Program-made: the position numbers and the translations under genes
Part shown: piece by piece, positions 14,795-22,289 of the stretch
Numbering within the stretch: the first letter of the stretch is position 1
Layout: every line of letters starts with the position of its first letter
The notes under the pieces: model-generated
Told to the model about the DNA's origin: nothing
Databases searched by the model: none
The model's input: the letters and a program-made list of their open reading frames with translations, nothing else
Origin: Clostridia bacterium
Lineage (GTDB): Bacteria; Bacillota; Clostridia; Christensenellales; CAG-1252
Direction: 5' to 3'
DNA: 24,155 nt
NCBI GenBank assembly: GCA_017455385.1
Contig: JAFTBD010000011.1
Coordinates: 1-24,155, forward strand

Positions 14795-17700
14795 GCCAAG
14801 CAGGAAGAAGATCAACAGCCCGAGGAACAAGATACCGAAGGAACCGCCGATGACGATGCCCGCGATCGCGCCGTCGGAAATCTTGTTGGGCTCGATGATC
14901 ACCTCCGCATCGGCAACTTTCTTGCCGACGAAGGCAAACTCGGAGAGCCTGTCCACGCGCACGGTGAGGGTGGTGCCATCCTCGGAGACGGTGTAGGCGG
15001 TAACCTCTTTGACGTCCTCCTCGGAATGGATGTGCAAGAGTTTGAAGGGTTTGCCGCGAAGTTCTTCGGGAATCACCATATTGATAACCACCACGGTGCC
15101 CGGCTTGATGTCGGAGGGCTGGATCTCCTCTCTGATCTCGATGCCGTTCTCGATCGTCGTGCGGATAAGTTTCACTTCGTACACAATGGCGATCTCGTCG
15201 TCACTCTGGAGCGAGCCGCTCAAAACGTTATTCTCGGACTGTGTCACTTCCTCGGAGACTTCGGTCTTGACCTCCACTTCCACCGTGACGCCCACGGCGT
15301 CTTCGGGATCGGTGTCCTCAAGAGCAACGCTCGCGGTAGGCTTTGCGGGTTCGTCCTTTCCGCCCTGTCCGCTTTGACCCTCTTCACCTTGTCCGCCTTG
15401 ACCCTCTTCGCCGCCTTGTCCGCCTTGCGGGACGAGGGGCAAATTCTCTTTCGTAGGATCGTCTTCCTTCGTGATCTCCGGCTCGGGCTCGACTGTCGGA
15501 ACTTCCTCCTGACCGCCTTGCTCGCCTTGACCTTCGCCGCCTTGTCCTTCATTTCCTTGCCCTTCGCCGCCTTGCCCGCTCGGGGTGAGGTCGGACGTGA
15601 GCGCCACGAAAGCGAAGTCGGAGAGCCTGTCAATGCCCTTGATGACGATATGTTTGCCATCGGCATCCTTCGTATACTCGACGAACGCATGATCGTCCGC
15701 GGAATGCACGTGCAAGATACGGAAGTTCTTGCCGACGAGAACGTCGGGTACCGTCAGTTTGACGCTGATAGTCGCGTCCGCCTTGATATCGGAGGGCTGC
15801 GCCAACTCAGGATCCTGCTCCACGCCGTTCTCGATGCCGATGCGGTAGAGCGTCACGTCGTACACGCGGACGATGGTCTCGCCCTCGTCGATATACGCCG
15901 TATAATCGACACTGCTCGTGGACTTCGCACGTATCTTGATCGACCACTTGGTATTATTCAACCTTGCGTATTCGTCTTCCGCATCGAAGAGTTTCTGGCG
16001 GTTCTCCACCTCTTCCTTCTTATCCTCGGGAAGCATATCATACACTTTGCGCGCCTCGTCGATGGCGTCCTTCGTCTCATCGTTATTTACCGGCGGATCG
16101 GGGATCTCATCAATGAGCTCCTCTGTGAGCTCGACAAGTTCATCGTCGGTCATCGGACGAATGAGAGAAAGGAAGCCGTCTTCATCGATATTATCGACCG
16201 TGAAGAATGGCTCTATGTGATTGATGTCAGCCGTAGAAGCAAGGGCCGTCTTACCGAAGATCAAGCGACAGTTTCTGAGGAGAACGTAGCTACCGTCGTC
16301 CTCGACGTCTATAAAGCCCTTGACACCGCCTTTCTCAGGCACGCTATTGTCGATCGTGAGTACATGCCCACCGGAAAGAATGATCTGCGCCGACGTCGGC
16401 GTATATTTAAATTTCAGCGTGTGTCCATGGAGATCGATGTTGAGATCCTTCTCCACCGTGACGTACACTTCGTTCCCCAAATTCGAGATATCGACGTCCG
16501 CGATGAGGACGATGGTGCCGCCCTCGGGGCAAGCCTCGTACGCCTCGATGAGAGAAGCATACTCGGTGGTCTCGCCATCCACCGTTATGCAGGCAACGGC
16601 TATAGGCGTCCACTGTGCGTAGAGGGTCGTATCCTCGCCGAAATTGACGTTGTCCGTGCCTACGGCGTACTTCGTGCCTTTTCCGTCCGCTTGAGTATTC
16701 CACCCTAAGAGGATATAGCCTTCGCGCGCATATCCGTCCTGCTCGACGGCGTAGAGATCGTAGTACGTATTGTCTTTGACCTGCGTATTCGTACCCCTCT
16801 TGACGTACTGATCGGACATCGTACCCGTGCCGCCGTTGGCGTCGAAGATGACGGTGACGTAATCGCTGTGGGCGAATCCGCCGTCGATGGTGCCGCCCAC
16901 CATGTTCATGACGCCGTAGTCGACGTAGACGTTGTCTCCGTTCGTCCCCGCATTGCCGGTGATGGTACCGCCGTACATATTGAACTGTCCTTCACCGCTG
17001 GTAGCGGTGCCAAGGAATGCGCCGACGTACACACCGCCGCCGCCGCCGATGGAGTAGCCGGCTTCGAGGGTACCTTCCGGTTTTATGGATGTGTTGCCGG
17101 TGATGAGGCCGCCGTACATATTGAAAGTCGCGTTGCCGGCATGACCTCTGCCGTCTATCCATACACCGGCGCCTCTTATCGTAGAGTTGCCGGTGACGGT
17201 GCCGCCGTACATATTGACTGTGGAACCGCTGTTGATATAGATCGCGCCGCTCCAACCGTCATCGTTTGTCGGGTTGACGCCGGTCAGCCTGCCCGCATTG
17301 GTGCCGCTGCTGTCTATCAAGTTTAAGGTGGTGCCTGCCCCCGTGATGCAAAGGACGCGTTGCTCATTCACGTTCGTAGCCACGAGCGTGATGGTCTTGC
17401 CGTTAAGGTCAAGGGTCTTGGTCACGCCACCTGTGACATTTATCCTGTCGCTCGTCACGTCATTAAGGAGCGTGAGCGTACTGTCCGCAGTCCAAGCATT
17501 CAAGGCTTCCCCGAAAGAGGTATACTCCGTAGTTACGTCGCCCTTCGTCACGCTTGCGACGTAGATGACAGGGGGCTGCTGTTGCGCCTCATATGCGCTT
17601 TTGCGGGTGGCATTCTCATAATGACAGACGCTACACGTATAATACGCAACGTCGGAAATGTCGTCCGAATAGGAGTGCTCGCCGAAGTCCGCCTTGGGTT

Positions 17701-20578
17701 CATCACAGTCTCCCGCTCCTACGCAGGCGTGCCAGTGTCCGACGTCGTCCGTCGTCCATACCGTCTCGTAGTCGTGAGCATGGGCGCCGGCGCTTTGTGC
17801 GACGATGTGTACGTATTTCTCGTTTCCATCGACGCCTCCCACTTGCGTTGCGGAGGCTTCATCGTCACCTGCCAAGATGGTCCAGGTGCTGTTCGCGCCG
17901 CATTGGACGCCCCAGCTGAAAGACGGGTTGCCGTATGCCGTCAGCGTACCGGCGTTGATCGTGACCGAACCGTCAAAGGCGCGGGCTTCGTTATTATTGT
18001 CCAAGGGAGCCGTGCCGCAGACCGTGCCGCCGTTGACCGTGATACTGCCGCTATAAATACCGCGGCTCTCGTAGTCGGTGGTGTAGTTGCCGTTGCCTGT
18101 GAAAGTGCCGCCGTTGAAGGTGATGCCACCGCCGGCATAGATACCCGCGCTCTCATCTCCTACGCCGGCGTTGGACACCACGGTGCCGCCGTTCATCACG
18201 AAGGAGCCGCTTTCGTTGAAGATACCGTTGCTCTTCCAGCCCGATCTGTCACTGCTGAAGCTGATGGTGAGAGAACCGGTGCCGTCGATCGTCAGGGTCC
18301 CATTGTCAAAATAGATGCCGTGACTACGGCCGATAGCACTATCGTCCGCCTTGGTAATGGAACTATTGCCCACCAAGATAATGGTCAGGGTGCCGCCGCC
18401 GCGGTAGTCGATGCCGCCGCCTTCGCCCCAGTAGCTGTATCCCGGGCCTTCGTAAACGTAATCCGTCAGCGTTAAAAAGAGTTTGCCGTCCGTTTCCGAC
18501 AACACCGCCTTGCCGCCGCCGGTACCGTTCACGGTGTAATTCTCCGCCGTCACGATATCCACGCCGCCGACGTAGAGCAAGCCTGCGCCGAGCGTCACGG
18601 TGGAAGCATTCGGATCTTCGTCAAGGATCGCCGCCTCGCCGTTCTGAAGCGCGACGCCATAATCGAGATTCGTGCTGATAAAGATGGTTGCGGGATTGGT
18701 TTCTCCCATATGGGTAGACCAGCCGCTCGTAAAGACGCCCGTGCCGCTTTCCATACTCACGCCGACAGAAGCGCCGTCGGTCAGAGGATCGACGACGTTT
18801 AAGATACCGTCGCCATATAAGTAGACGTCATCTTTGACGCCGTTTGCAAAGTTGTCTTTAACGACGGGTGCCCCCGAGAGATTAATCGTTGAATAAGACG
18901 TCGCCTTATAGGCGCCACCGCCGTTTTGCCCCGCGCTGTTTGCGCTGATCTTTCCGCCGTACAGGTTGAGCTTGCTACTGGAACGCAGATCCACAGCGCC
19001 GCCGTTTTCTTTTGCGTAATTATTCTTGATCTCGCCGCCGTACAACGTGAAGGTTGCACCGTAGTTCAGTCTTATAGCGCCGCCATTCCCCAACGAATGG
19101 TTGTATATGATCGCACCGCCGTACATATTAAAAGCGGACTCGTTCTCGGAGATGTACACCGCGCCTCCGCTTCCTGCCGCATTACCGAGAATCGTGCCGC
19201 CGTACATGTTAAACGTGGCGTTTTCCACCCAAATAAAGCCGCCCGCTCCGCTTGTCCTATTGCCTCCGGTGATATAACCGCCTCGGAAGCTGTTGCTGCC
19301 CGCGGTGTCATTGACGTTGATCGCCAAAAGGGTGTTGGTTTCGGAAAGGTCGAAGTAGTGGAGCGTATCGCTGCAGTCGTAAAGATTAAGCGTGGCGCCG
19401 TCTCTGACCTCGAAAACGCCGTAATACTCTGCCGGCCCGGCCCACTTGATGCCGTGACCGTTGAGGCACAAGTTTGTGGTACCGGAGGGCGCGTTCCAAG
19501 TACTGCTAAGCGTCACATCCGTCGTCAGGTAGTAGTTGCCTTCCGAATTGGGAAGCTCGTTATTGGACTCCCACGCCGTAAATGTGATCTCGTCGTGCGT
19601 GTGCCCTGCGGGTTGCGGATCATTGCCGCCCTGCCCGCCGCTTTGTCCGTCGCCGTAGATGTTGATAAACAACTCATAGGCATCCGTAGCCATCTCTGAT
19701 TCCCAATCGACATAACGGATGCTGATGACGCCGAAGTCGTAGATATAGTGGTGCTCGTAGTAATGTGCGCCGCCGCCCGAGCTGTCGGGATCCTCGTACG
19801 ATTTCCACTGACTGCCGTTGAAAGTGACGGCGAGGGTCTCGCCCTTTTCAAACAGCGCCTGCAAAGTGGACGCATTGACGCCCACGTCGCAACGGATGTA
19901 GAGGGTCACGGCTTCCTTTTGGTTAATCTCTGAAATCTCCGCGAAATAGTTGGCGCGCGCATATTCGTGCGAATCGTCAACGATATAGGGAAAGGCGGGG
20001 GTAATGCTCAGAGCATCAGTCGGGAAGTCCAACGCCTCGTCGGACGTACCGCCCCACAAAGAGTTGAGATAGTCCTTCGACAGATTCACCGTGAGGGAGC
20101 TATAATCGTTGCCGCTGCCCTGTCCGCCGAAGTAAACCGCTCCGTCCTTAATTTCCGTAACGACCCAAGCGGTGCCTAGTTCTCCGTTTTCGGTGAGCGG
20201 ATAGAAATCAAAGCTGTAATTAGAATGGAAGCAAACCGTTCCGCCGTTTTTTACCAAGGACGTCTCTGCTTCCCCTGTATTTATCGGACCCCAATCGCTG
20301 GGAAGGGTGGTGATGGGCTGCGCCCCGCAAGAATACCTTCCTGCCGCAAAGCGGACATTCGTTATCGTTTGCCCGGTCACCGTGCCATACGCGCCGGAGA
20401 TAACGTCTCCGACCTGAAGAGCATCGAGATCGAGTTTTGCGCCGCCTTCGTAGGCGGTGGGGGTCGCCTTTGCCGTTATGGCGGGGGACATGGCGAAGAG
20501 CGCCATAAAGGCGATCGCCAAAACGATCACCGCCAACATCACCGAAGTCACTACTTTCTTTCCGTTCGTTCTTTCCAT
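14792..20578 (-). CDS. Giant secreted beta-helix surface protein with a C-terminal membrane anchor
   Basis: The 1928-residue protein has a signal peptide (h-region 9-30, AKA cleavage near 38), a unique N-terminal domain (about 40-300) and a long parallel beta-helix region (about 325-930) built of repeats with the motif [FV]NMYGGxIxxN. A His/Cys mini-domain follows (about 931-993, with CSVC), then a second beta-helix (about 1005-1235), a Listeria-Bacteroides (InlB B) repeat (about 1237-1323), a third short helix region and a charged helical segment (about 1463-1530). Two related beta domains (about 1540-1655 and 1765-1895) are separated by Gly/Gln/Glu-rich linkers (about 1664-1691 and 1716-1744). 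A final membrane helix spans 1903-1927. There is no LPxTG motif. The start has GGAGG 7 nt before ATG. Likely roles are adhesion or glycan contact at the cell surface. It ends without the usual basic tail, which is encoded just after the stop. Confidence 0.85.
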   Translation of the reverse strand: MERTNGKKVVTSVMLAVIVLAIAFMALFAMSPAITAKATPTAYEGGAKLDLDALQVGDVISGAYGTVTGQTITNVRFAAGRYSCGAQPITTLPSDWGPINTGEAETSLVKNGGTVCFHSNYSFDFYPLTENGELGTAWVVTEIKDGAVYFGGQGSGNDYSSLTVNLSKDYLNSLWGGTSDEALDFPTDALSITPAFPYIVDDSHEYARANYFAEISEINQKEAVTLYIRCDVGVNASTLQALFEKGETLAVTFNGSQWKSYEDPDSSGGGAHYYEHHYIYDFGVISIRYVDWESEMATDAYELFINIYGDGQSGGQGGNDPQPAGHTHDEITFTAWESNNELPNSEGNYYLTTDVTLSSTWNAPSGTTNLCLNGHGIKWAGPAEYYGVFEVRDGATLNLYDCSDTLHYFDLSETNTLLAINVNDTAGSNSFRGGYITGGNRTSGAGGFIWVENATFNMYGGTILGNAAGSGGAVYISENESAFNMYGGAIIYNHSLGNGGAIRLNYGATFTLYGGEIKNNYAKENGGAVDLRSSSKLNLYGGKISANSAGQNGGGAYKATSYSTINLSGAPVVKDNFANGVKDDVYLYGDGILNVVDPLTDGASVGVSMESGTGVFTSGWSTHMGETNPATIFISTNLDYGVALQNGEAAILDEDPNASTVTLGAGLLYVGGVDIVTAENYTVNGTGGGKAVLSETDGKLFLTLTDYVYEGPGYSYWGEGGGIDYRGGGTLTIILVGNSSITKADDSAIGRSHGIYFDNGTLTIDGTGSLTISFSSDRSGWKSNGIFNESGSFVMNGGTVVSNAGVGDESAGIYAGGGITFNGGTFTGNGNYTTDYESRGIYSGSITVNGGTVCGTAPLDNNNEARAFDGSVTINAGTLTAYGNPSFSWGVQCGANSTWTILAGDDEASATQVGGVDGNEKYVHIVAQSAGAHAHDYETVWTTDDVGHWHACVGAGDCDEPKADFGEHSYSDDISDVAYYTCSVCHYENATRKSAYEAQQQPPVIYVASVTKGDVTTEYTSFGEALNAWTADSTLTLLNDVTSDRINVTGGVTKTLDLNGKTITLVATNVNEQRVLCITGAGTTLNLIDSSGTNAGRLTGVNPTNDDGWSGAIYINSGSTVNMYGGTVTGNSTIRGAGVWIDGRGHAGNATFNMYGGLITGNTSIKPEGTLEAGYSIGGGGGVYVGAFLGTATSGEGQFNMYGGTITGNAGTNGDNVYVDYGVMNMVGGTIDGGFAHSDYVTVIFDANGGTGTMSDQYVKRGTNTQVKDNTYYDLYAVEQDGYAREGYILLGWNTQADGKGTKYAVGTDNVNFGEDTTLYAQWTPIAVACITVDGETTEYASLIEAYEACPEGGTIVLIADVDISNLGNEVYVTVEKDLNIDLHGHTLKFKYTPTSAQIILSGGHVLTIDNSVPEKGGVKGFIDVEDDGSYVLLRNCRLIFGKTALASTADINHIEPFFTVDNIDEDGFLSLIRPMTDDELVELTEELIDEIPDPPVNNDETKDAIDEARKVYDMLPEDKKEEVENRQKLFDAEDEYARLNNTKWSIKIRAKSTSSVDYTAYIDEGETIVRVYDVTLYRIGIENGVEQDPELAQPSDIKADATISVKLTVPDVLVGKNFRILHVHSADDHAFVEYTKDADGKHIVIKGIDRLSDFAFVALTSDLTPSGQGGEGQGNEGQGGEGQGEQGGQEEVPTVEPEPEITKEDDPTKENLPLVPQGGQGGEEGQGGQGEEGQSGQGGKDEPAKPTASVALEDTDPEDAVGVTVEVEVKTEVSEEVTQSENNVLSGSLQSDDEIAIVYEVKLIRTTIENGIEIREEIQPSDIKPGTVVVINMVIPEELRGKPFKLLHIHSEEDVKEVTAYTVSEDGTTLTVRVDRLSEFAFVGKKVADAEVIIEPNKISDGAIAGIVIGGSFGILFLGLLIFFLLG
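16966..19215 (-). repeat. Dispersed DNA repeats encoding NMYGG beta-helix turns
   Basis: Inside the surface-protein gene the plus-strand string GCCGCCGTACATATTGA or close variants recurs near 16966, 17105, 17200, 19110 and 19198, with weaker copies near 18953 and 19033. They encode NMYGG/NLYGG turns. Identity at the DNA level makes in-frame recombination and repeat-number variation possible. Confidence 0.7.
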
Positions 20579-20600
20579 AAAAGAACCTCCGTTGTATTTT

Positions 20601-20619
20601 GCAAGCGCAAAGCGCTTGC
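20601..20619. promoter_or_regulatory. Perfect 8-bp hairpin just upstream of the surface-protein ribosome binding site
   Basis: GCAAGCGC-AAA-GCGCTTGC is a perfect inverted repeat ending about 10 nt before the GGAGG of the 1928-residue gene. No T-run follows on the minus strand, so it is not a terminator. It may be a protein-binding site or an mRNA structure that affects translation. No convincing sigma-A promoter is seen between it and the upstream gene. Confidence 0.55.
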
Positions 20620-20620
20620 G

Positions 20621-20735
20621 AGAGTGGAGAGTGGAGTGTGGAGAGTGGAGTTGCGGATGAATTTTATCTTTTCCGCATATCTCAACTATCTACGTTCCTT
20701 CCACCCGGTTTGGGAGTGGAGAGTGGAGAGTGGAG
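20621..20735 (+). repeat. GAGTGGA heptamer arrays, left side of the four-helix-bundle gene
   Basis: Two short tandem arrays of AGAGTGG/GAGTGGA units occur at 20621-20650 and 20713-20735. The same heptamer in inverted orientation occurs on the other side of the 20799-21158 gene (21245-21289). There are no unique spacers, so it is not a CRISPR array. Confidence 0.85.
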
Positions 20736-20783
20736 TTGCGGATGGTTATAATTATCGCCGAACGATAACACCCTATCTCAACT
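20640..20783. repeat. Two diverged copies of a short dyad unit
   Basis: Unit A (20640-20687) and unit B (20725-20783) both begin with GGAGAGTGGAGTTGCGGATG and end with TATCTCAACT, but their cores differ. AGTTG near the left and CAACT at the right end form an outer inverted repeat. Each core has its own hairpin: GCGGA/TCCGC in A and TTATCG-CCGAA-CGATAA in B. They look like two insertions, or a duplication with core change, of the same kind of palindromic unit. Confidence 0.7.
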
Positions 20784-20798
20784 CTCCTCTCTCAACTC

Positions 20799-21158
20799 TT
20801 AACTCTTCCTTTTTTCTTTCATCGTTTTTGTTGTCGATGAAAGTATTTTTCTCAATTCTTCACAGTCCACACCGATACTTTCAAATTGTGCTTGTGTGAT
20901 ATAGTCCGTATTCTTCAATAGTTCAAGCCAATACTGCGTTTCCGCACATTCTTTGAGTGCGATATACACCTTGGCTGTAAAGTCATCGGCGCTAATGGCG
21001 CATTCGCTTTCTGCCAAATTCGCACCGATACTCGTTCCGCTACGCAAAATCTGCTTTGCCAAAATATGCTCGTTTTTCGCTTCGGTTAAAAACTTATACA
21101 AGTTGACGATCCTCACCGAAAAAGCCATACTCTTTTGCTTAGCTGTTTTGTTATCCAT
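20799..21158 (-). CDS. Four-helix-bundle protein (23S rRNA intervening-sequence / S23 family, Avd-like fold)
   Basis: The 119-residue all-helical protein has the family pattern: an N-terminal helix with FSVRIVNLYKFL (13-24), the core ILAKQILRSGTSIGANLAES (32-51), then KVYIALKECAETQYWLELL (64-82) and a C-terminal helix ending in EELRKILSS. This is the four-helix-bundle family first noted as the ORF within 23S rRNA intervening sequences (TIGR02436) and structurally akin to the diversity-generating-retroelement accessory protein Avd. No rRNA, reverse transcriptase or template repeat is near it. The biochemical role of stand-alone members is unknown; nucleic-acid binding is plausible given the basic surface. 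The gene is bounded by inverted GAGTGGA arrays. The start at 21158 has only a weak GGTGG site. Its 3' end runs into CAACTCTTAACTC-type repeat sequence. Confidence 0.9.
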   Translation of the reverse strand: MDNKTAKQKSMAFSVRIVNLYKFLTEAKNEHILAKQILRSGTSIGANLAESECAISADDFTAKVYIALKECAETQYWLELLKNTDYITQAQFESIGVDCEELRKILSSTTKTMKEKRKS

Positions 21159-21183
21159 TATCCCACCATTTATTCTACTCTCT

Positions 21184-21235
21184 CGGAGCGAAGCCGAAAG
21201 ATCTCATCTACGTCCCGTGGATTTCGGAGCGAAGC
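21184..21235. repeat. CGGAGCGAAG direct repeat with an internal dyad
   Basis: CGGAGCGAAG occurs twice, near 21184 and 21226. Between the copies CCGAAA and TTTCGG can pair. The block lies directly beside the inverted heptamer array and upstream of the four-helix-bundle gene. It does not code for anything recognisable. Confidence 0.55.
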
Positions 21236-21244
21236 GACACCATC

Positions 21245-21289
21245 ACTCCACTCTCCACTCTCCACTCTCCACACTCAACACACCACTCT
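21245..21289 (-). repeat. Inverted GAGTGGA heptamer array, right side of the four-helix-bundle gene
   Basis: CACTCTC/TCCACTC units in tandem read, on the minus strand, as the same GAGTGTGGAGAGTGGA string seen on the plus strand at 20621-20650. The gene at 20799-21158 is therefore flanked by terminal inverted repeats. Confidence 0.85.
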
Positions 21290-21417
21290 CGCGCCGACGG
21301 AGAATGGTGCAGTCCGCGAGGCACGACAAGCCTTGCGCGAATGAGCGTACTCCTTGTACGTGATTTCGCCGAGGCGCAGTCAGAAACAAAGCGGATGCGC
21401 TATTACACGTCGGCGCG
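21290..21417. repeat. 128-bp dyad-bounded intergenic element
   Basis: A perfect 10-bp inverted repeat, CGCGCCGACG (21290-21299) and CGTCGGCGCG (21408-21417), bounds the element. Inside, an extended imperfect hairpin (21330-21375) has tip CGTAC-TCCTT-GTACG and lower stem parts GCCT/AGGC and GCGAAT/ATTTCGC. A 61-codon open frame crosses it, but has no gene-like features. It resembles palindromic intergenic repeats; no copy elsewhere in the window was seen. Confidence 0.6.
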
Positions 21418-21436
21418 CATACGCGCGCACCGCGAA

Positions 21437-21464
21437 ATAAAAAATCCGCATTATGAAAAATGCG
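21437..21464 (-). terminator. Intrinsic terminator of the MscS-aquaporin operon
   Basis: On the minus strand CGCATT-TTTCAT-AATGCG is followed by GATTTTTTATTT, a standard hairpin plus U-tract. It lies about 75 nt after the aquaporin stop. Confidence 0.75.
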
Positions 21465-21495
21465 TCTATGATACGTGTTTTATCCGAGGCAGACA

Positions 21496-21520
21496 GGACC
21501 GCTCCGAGAAGGAGCGGTCC
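21496..21520. terminator. Perfect 10-bp hairpin after the aquaporin gene
   Basis: GGACCGCTCC-GAGAA-GGAGCGGTCC is a perfect GC-rich inverted repeat 18 nt past the aquaporin stop. It has no U-tract, so alone it is more likely an mRNA 3'-end protecting hairpin that works with the terminator at 21437-21464. Confidence 0.6.
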
Positions 21521-21537
21521 CGCTGATCCTTACAGAA

Positions 21538-22263
21538 CTATTCCGCCTTCTCGGTGTTCAGCGCCTTGTAGATGAAAGCCGCCAACGCCGCGCCCGCCAA
21601 AGGCGCAACGATGAACATCCACACTTGAGCAAGAGGCTCGACCGTGCCATTGTAGATAGCCGCGGAGATCGCCGTCGCCAAAGAACGAGCGGGGTTCACG
21701 CTGGTACCGGTCAGTCTGATACCGACAAGGTGCACAAGGGTCAAGGTGAGACCGATGACGATGCCCGCGATCTTGCTCGTGCCCGCCTTCTCGTCGGTAA
21801 CGTTCAATATAACGTAAACGAAGATGCAGGTAAGGACGATCTCGGTCAGAAGCGCGCCGATGATACCGCCCGCATTCTGCACGCCGCCGACAGCCGCGTT
21901 GCAAGCGTTGCCAAGGTCCGGGTTGATCGCAGCGACATTTGCCATCTTGATGATGCCGAAGAGGAGGACCGCACCGACGAATCCGCCGAGGATCTGGCTG
22001 CAGACGTACACGCCGAACTCTTTTGCGTTCATGCGCTTGGTCAAGAGGCAGCCAAGGGACACAGCGGGGTTGATATGGCAACCGGACACTCTGCCGACGG
22101 AGTACGCCATCGCCACGATGGTGAGACCAAACGCGAGTGCGGTAGCCGCAATGGAGCCGCCGTTCGTGCTGCCGCCGGTCAACGCCGCTACGCCGCAAGC
22201 GATGAAGACGAGGGTGAAGGTGCCGATGAACTCGGCGATTGCTTTCTTGAGTAGATCTTTCAT
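21538..22263 (-). CDS. aqpZ: Aquaporin Z-type water channel
   Basis: The 241-residue MIP-family protein has six membrane helices and both NPA boxes (65-67 in HINPAVSLG and 190-192 in SVNPARSLA). The selectivity filter is of the water-specific AqpZ type: F45 (AFGLT), H178 (VHLVG), T187 (GTSV) and R193 after the second NPA, in the same spacing as E. coli AqpZ F43/H174/T183/R189. It should pass water rather than glycerol. The start has GGAGG 10 nt before ATG, and part of that site lies in a small hairpin. It is 26 nt downstream of an unknown membrane protein gene, itself 18 nt downstream of an MscS channel gene, so the three are probably co-transcribed as an osmotic response unit. Confidence 0.92.
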   Translation of the reverse strand: MKDLLKKAIAEFIGTFTLVFIACGVAALTGGSTNGGSIAATALAFGLTIVAMAYSVGRVSGCHINPAVSLGCLLTKRMNAKEFGVYVCSQILGGFVGAVLLFGIIKMANVAAINPDLGNACNAAVGGVQNAGGIIGALLTEIVLTCIFVYVILNVTDEKAGTSKIAGIVIGLTLTLVHLVGIRLTGTSVNPARSLATAISAAIYNGTVEPLAQVWMFIVAPLAGAALAAFIYKALNTEKAE

Positions 22264-22268
22264 TTGTT

Positions 22269-22285
22269 AAAAACCTCCGGTTTTT
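22269..22285 (-). promoter_or_regulatory. Hairpin including the aquaporin ribosome binding site
   Basis: On the minus strand AAAAACC-GGA-GGTTTTT forms a 7-bp stem whose loop and right arm hold the GGAGG site of the aquaporin gene. It could dampen translation, or act as a weak attenuator given the T-run. The stem is mostly A-T pairs, so stability is low. Confidence 0.4.
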
Positions 22286-22289
22286 TTAT

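Noticed and set aside
14792..14900. Sortase anchoring of the surface protein
   Set aside because: No LPxTG-like motif precedes the C-terminal hydrophobic segment, and no basic tail is present before the stop.
13922..16708. A 928-codon plus-strand open frame opposite the surface-protein and DUF1508/MmcQ genes
   Set aside because: It is antisense to well-supported domains, has no ribosome binding site, and its composition (rich in Arg, His, Asp, Leu) is what the complement of GC-rich coding DNA gives.
20799..21158. Diversity-generating retroelement (because of the Avd-like fold)
   Set aside because: No reverse transcriptase, template repeat or variable repeat was found in the window.
20799..21158. 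23S rRNA intervening sequence
   Set aside because: No rRNA sequence flanks the gene.
20621..21289. CRISPR array
   Set aside because: The GAGTGGA units are contiguous 7-mers without unique spacers, and no cas genes are near.
21341..21526. A 61-codon plus-strand frame in the intergenic region
   Set aside because: It crosses the dyad element and terminator hairpins, has no ribosome binding site and encodes no recognisable domain.
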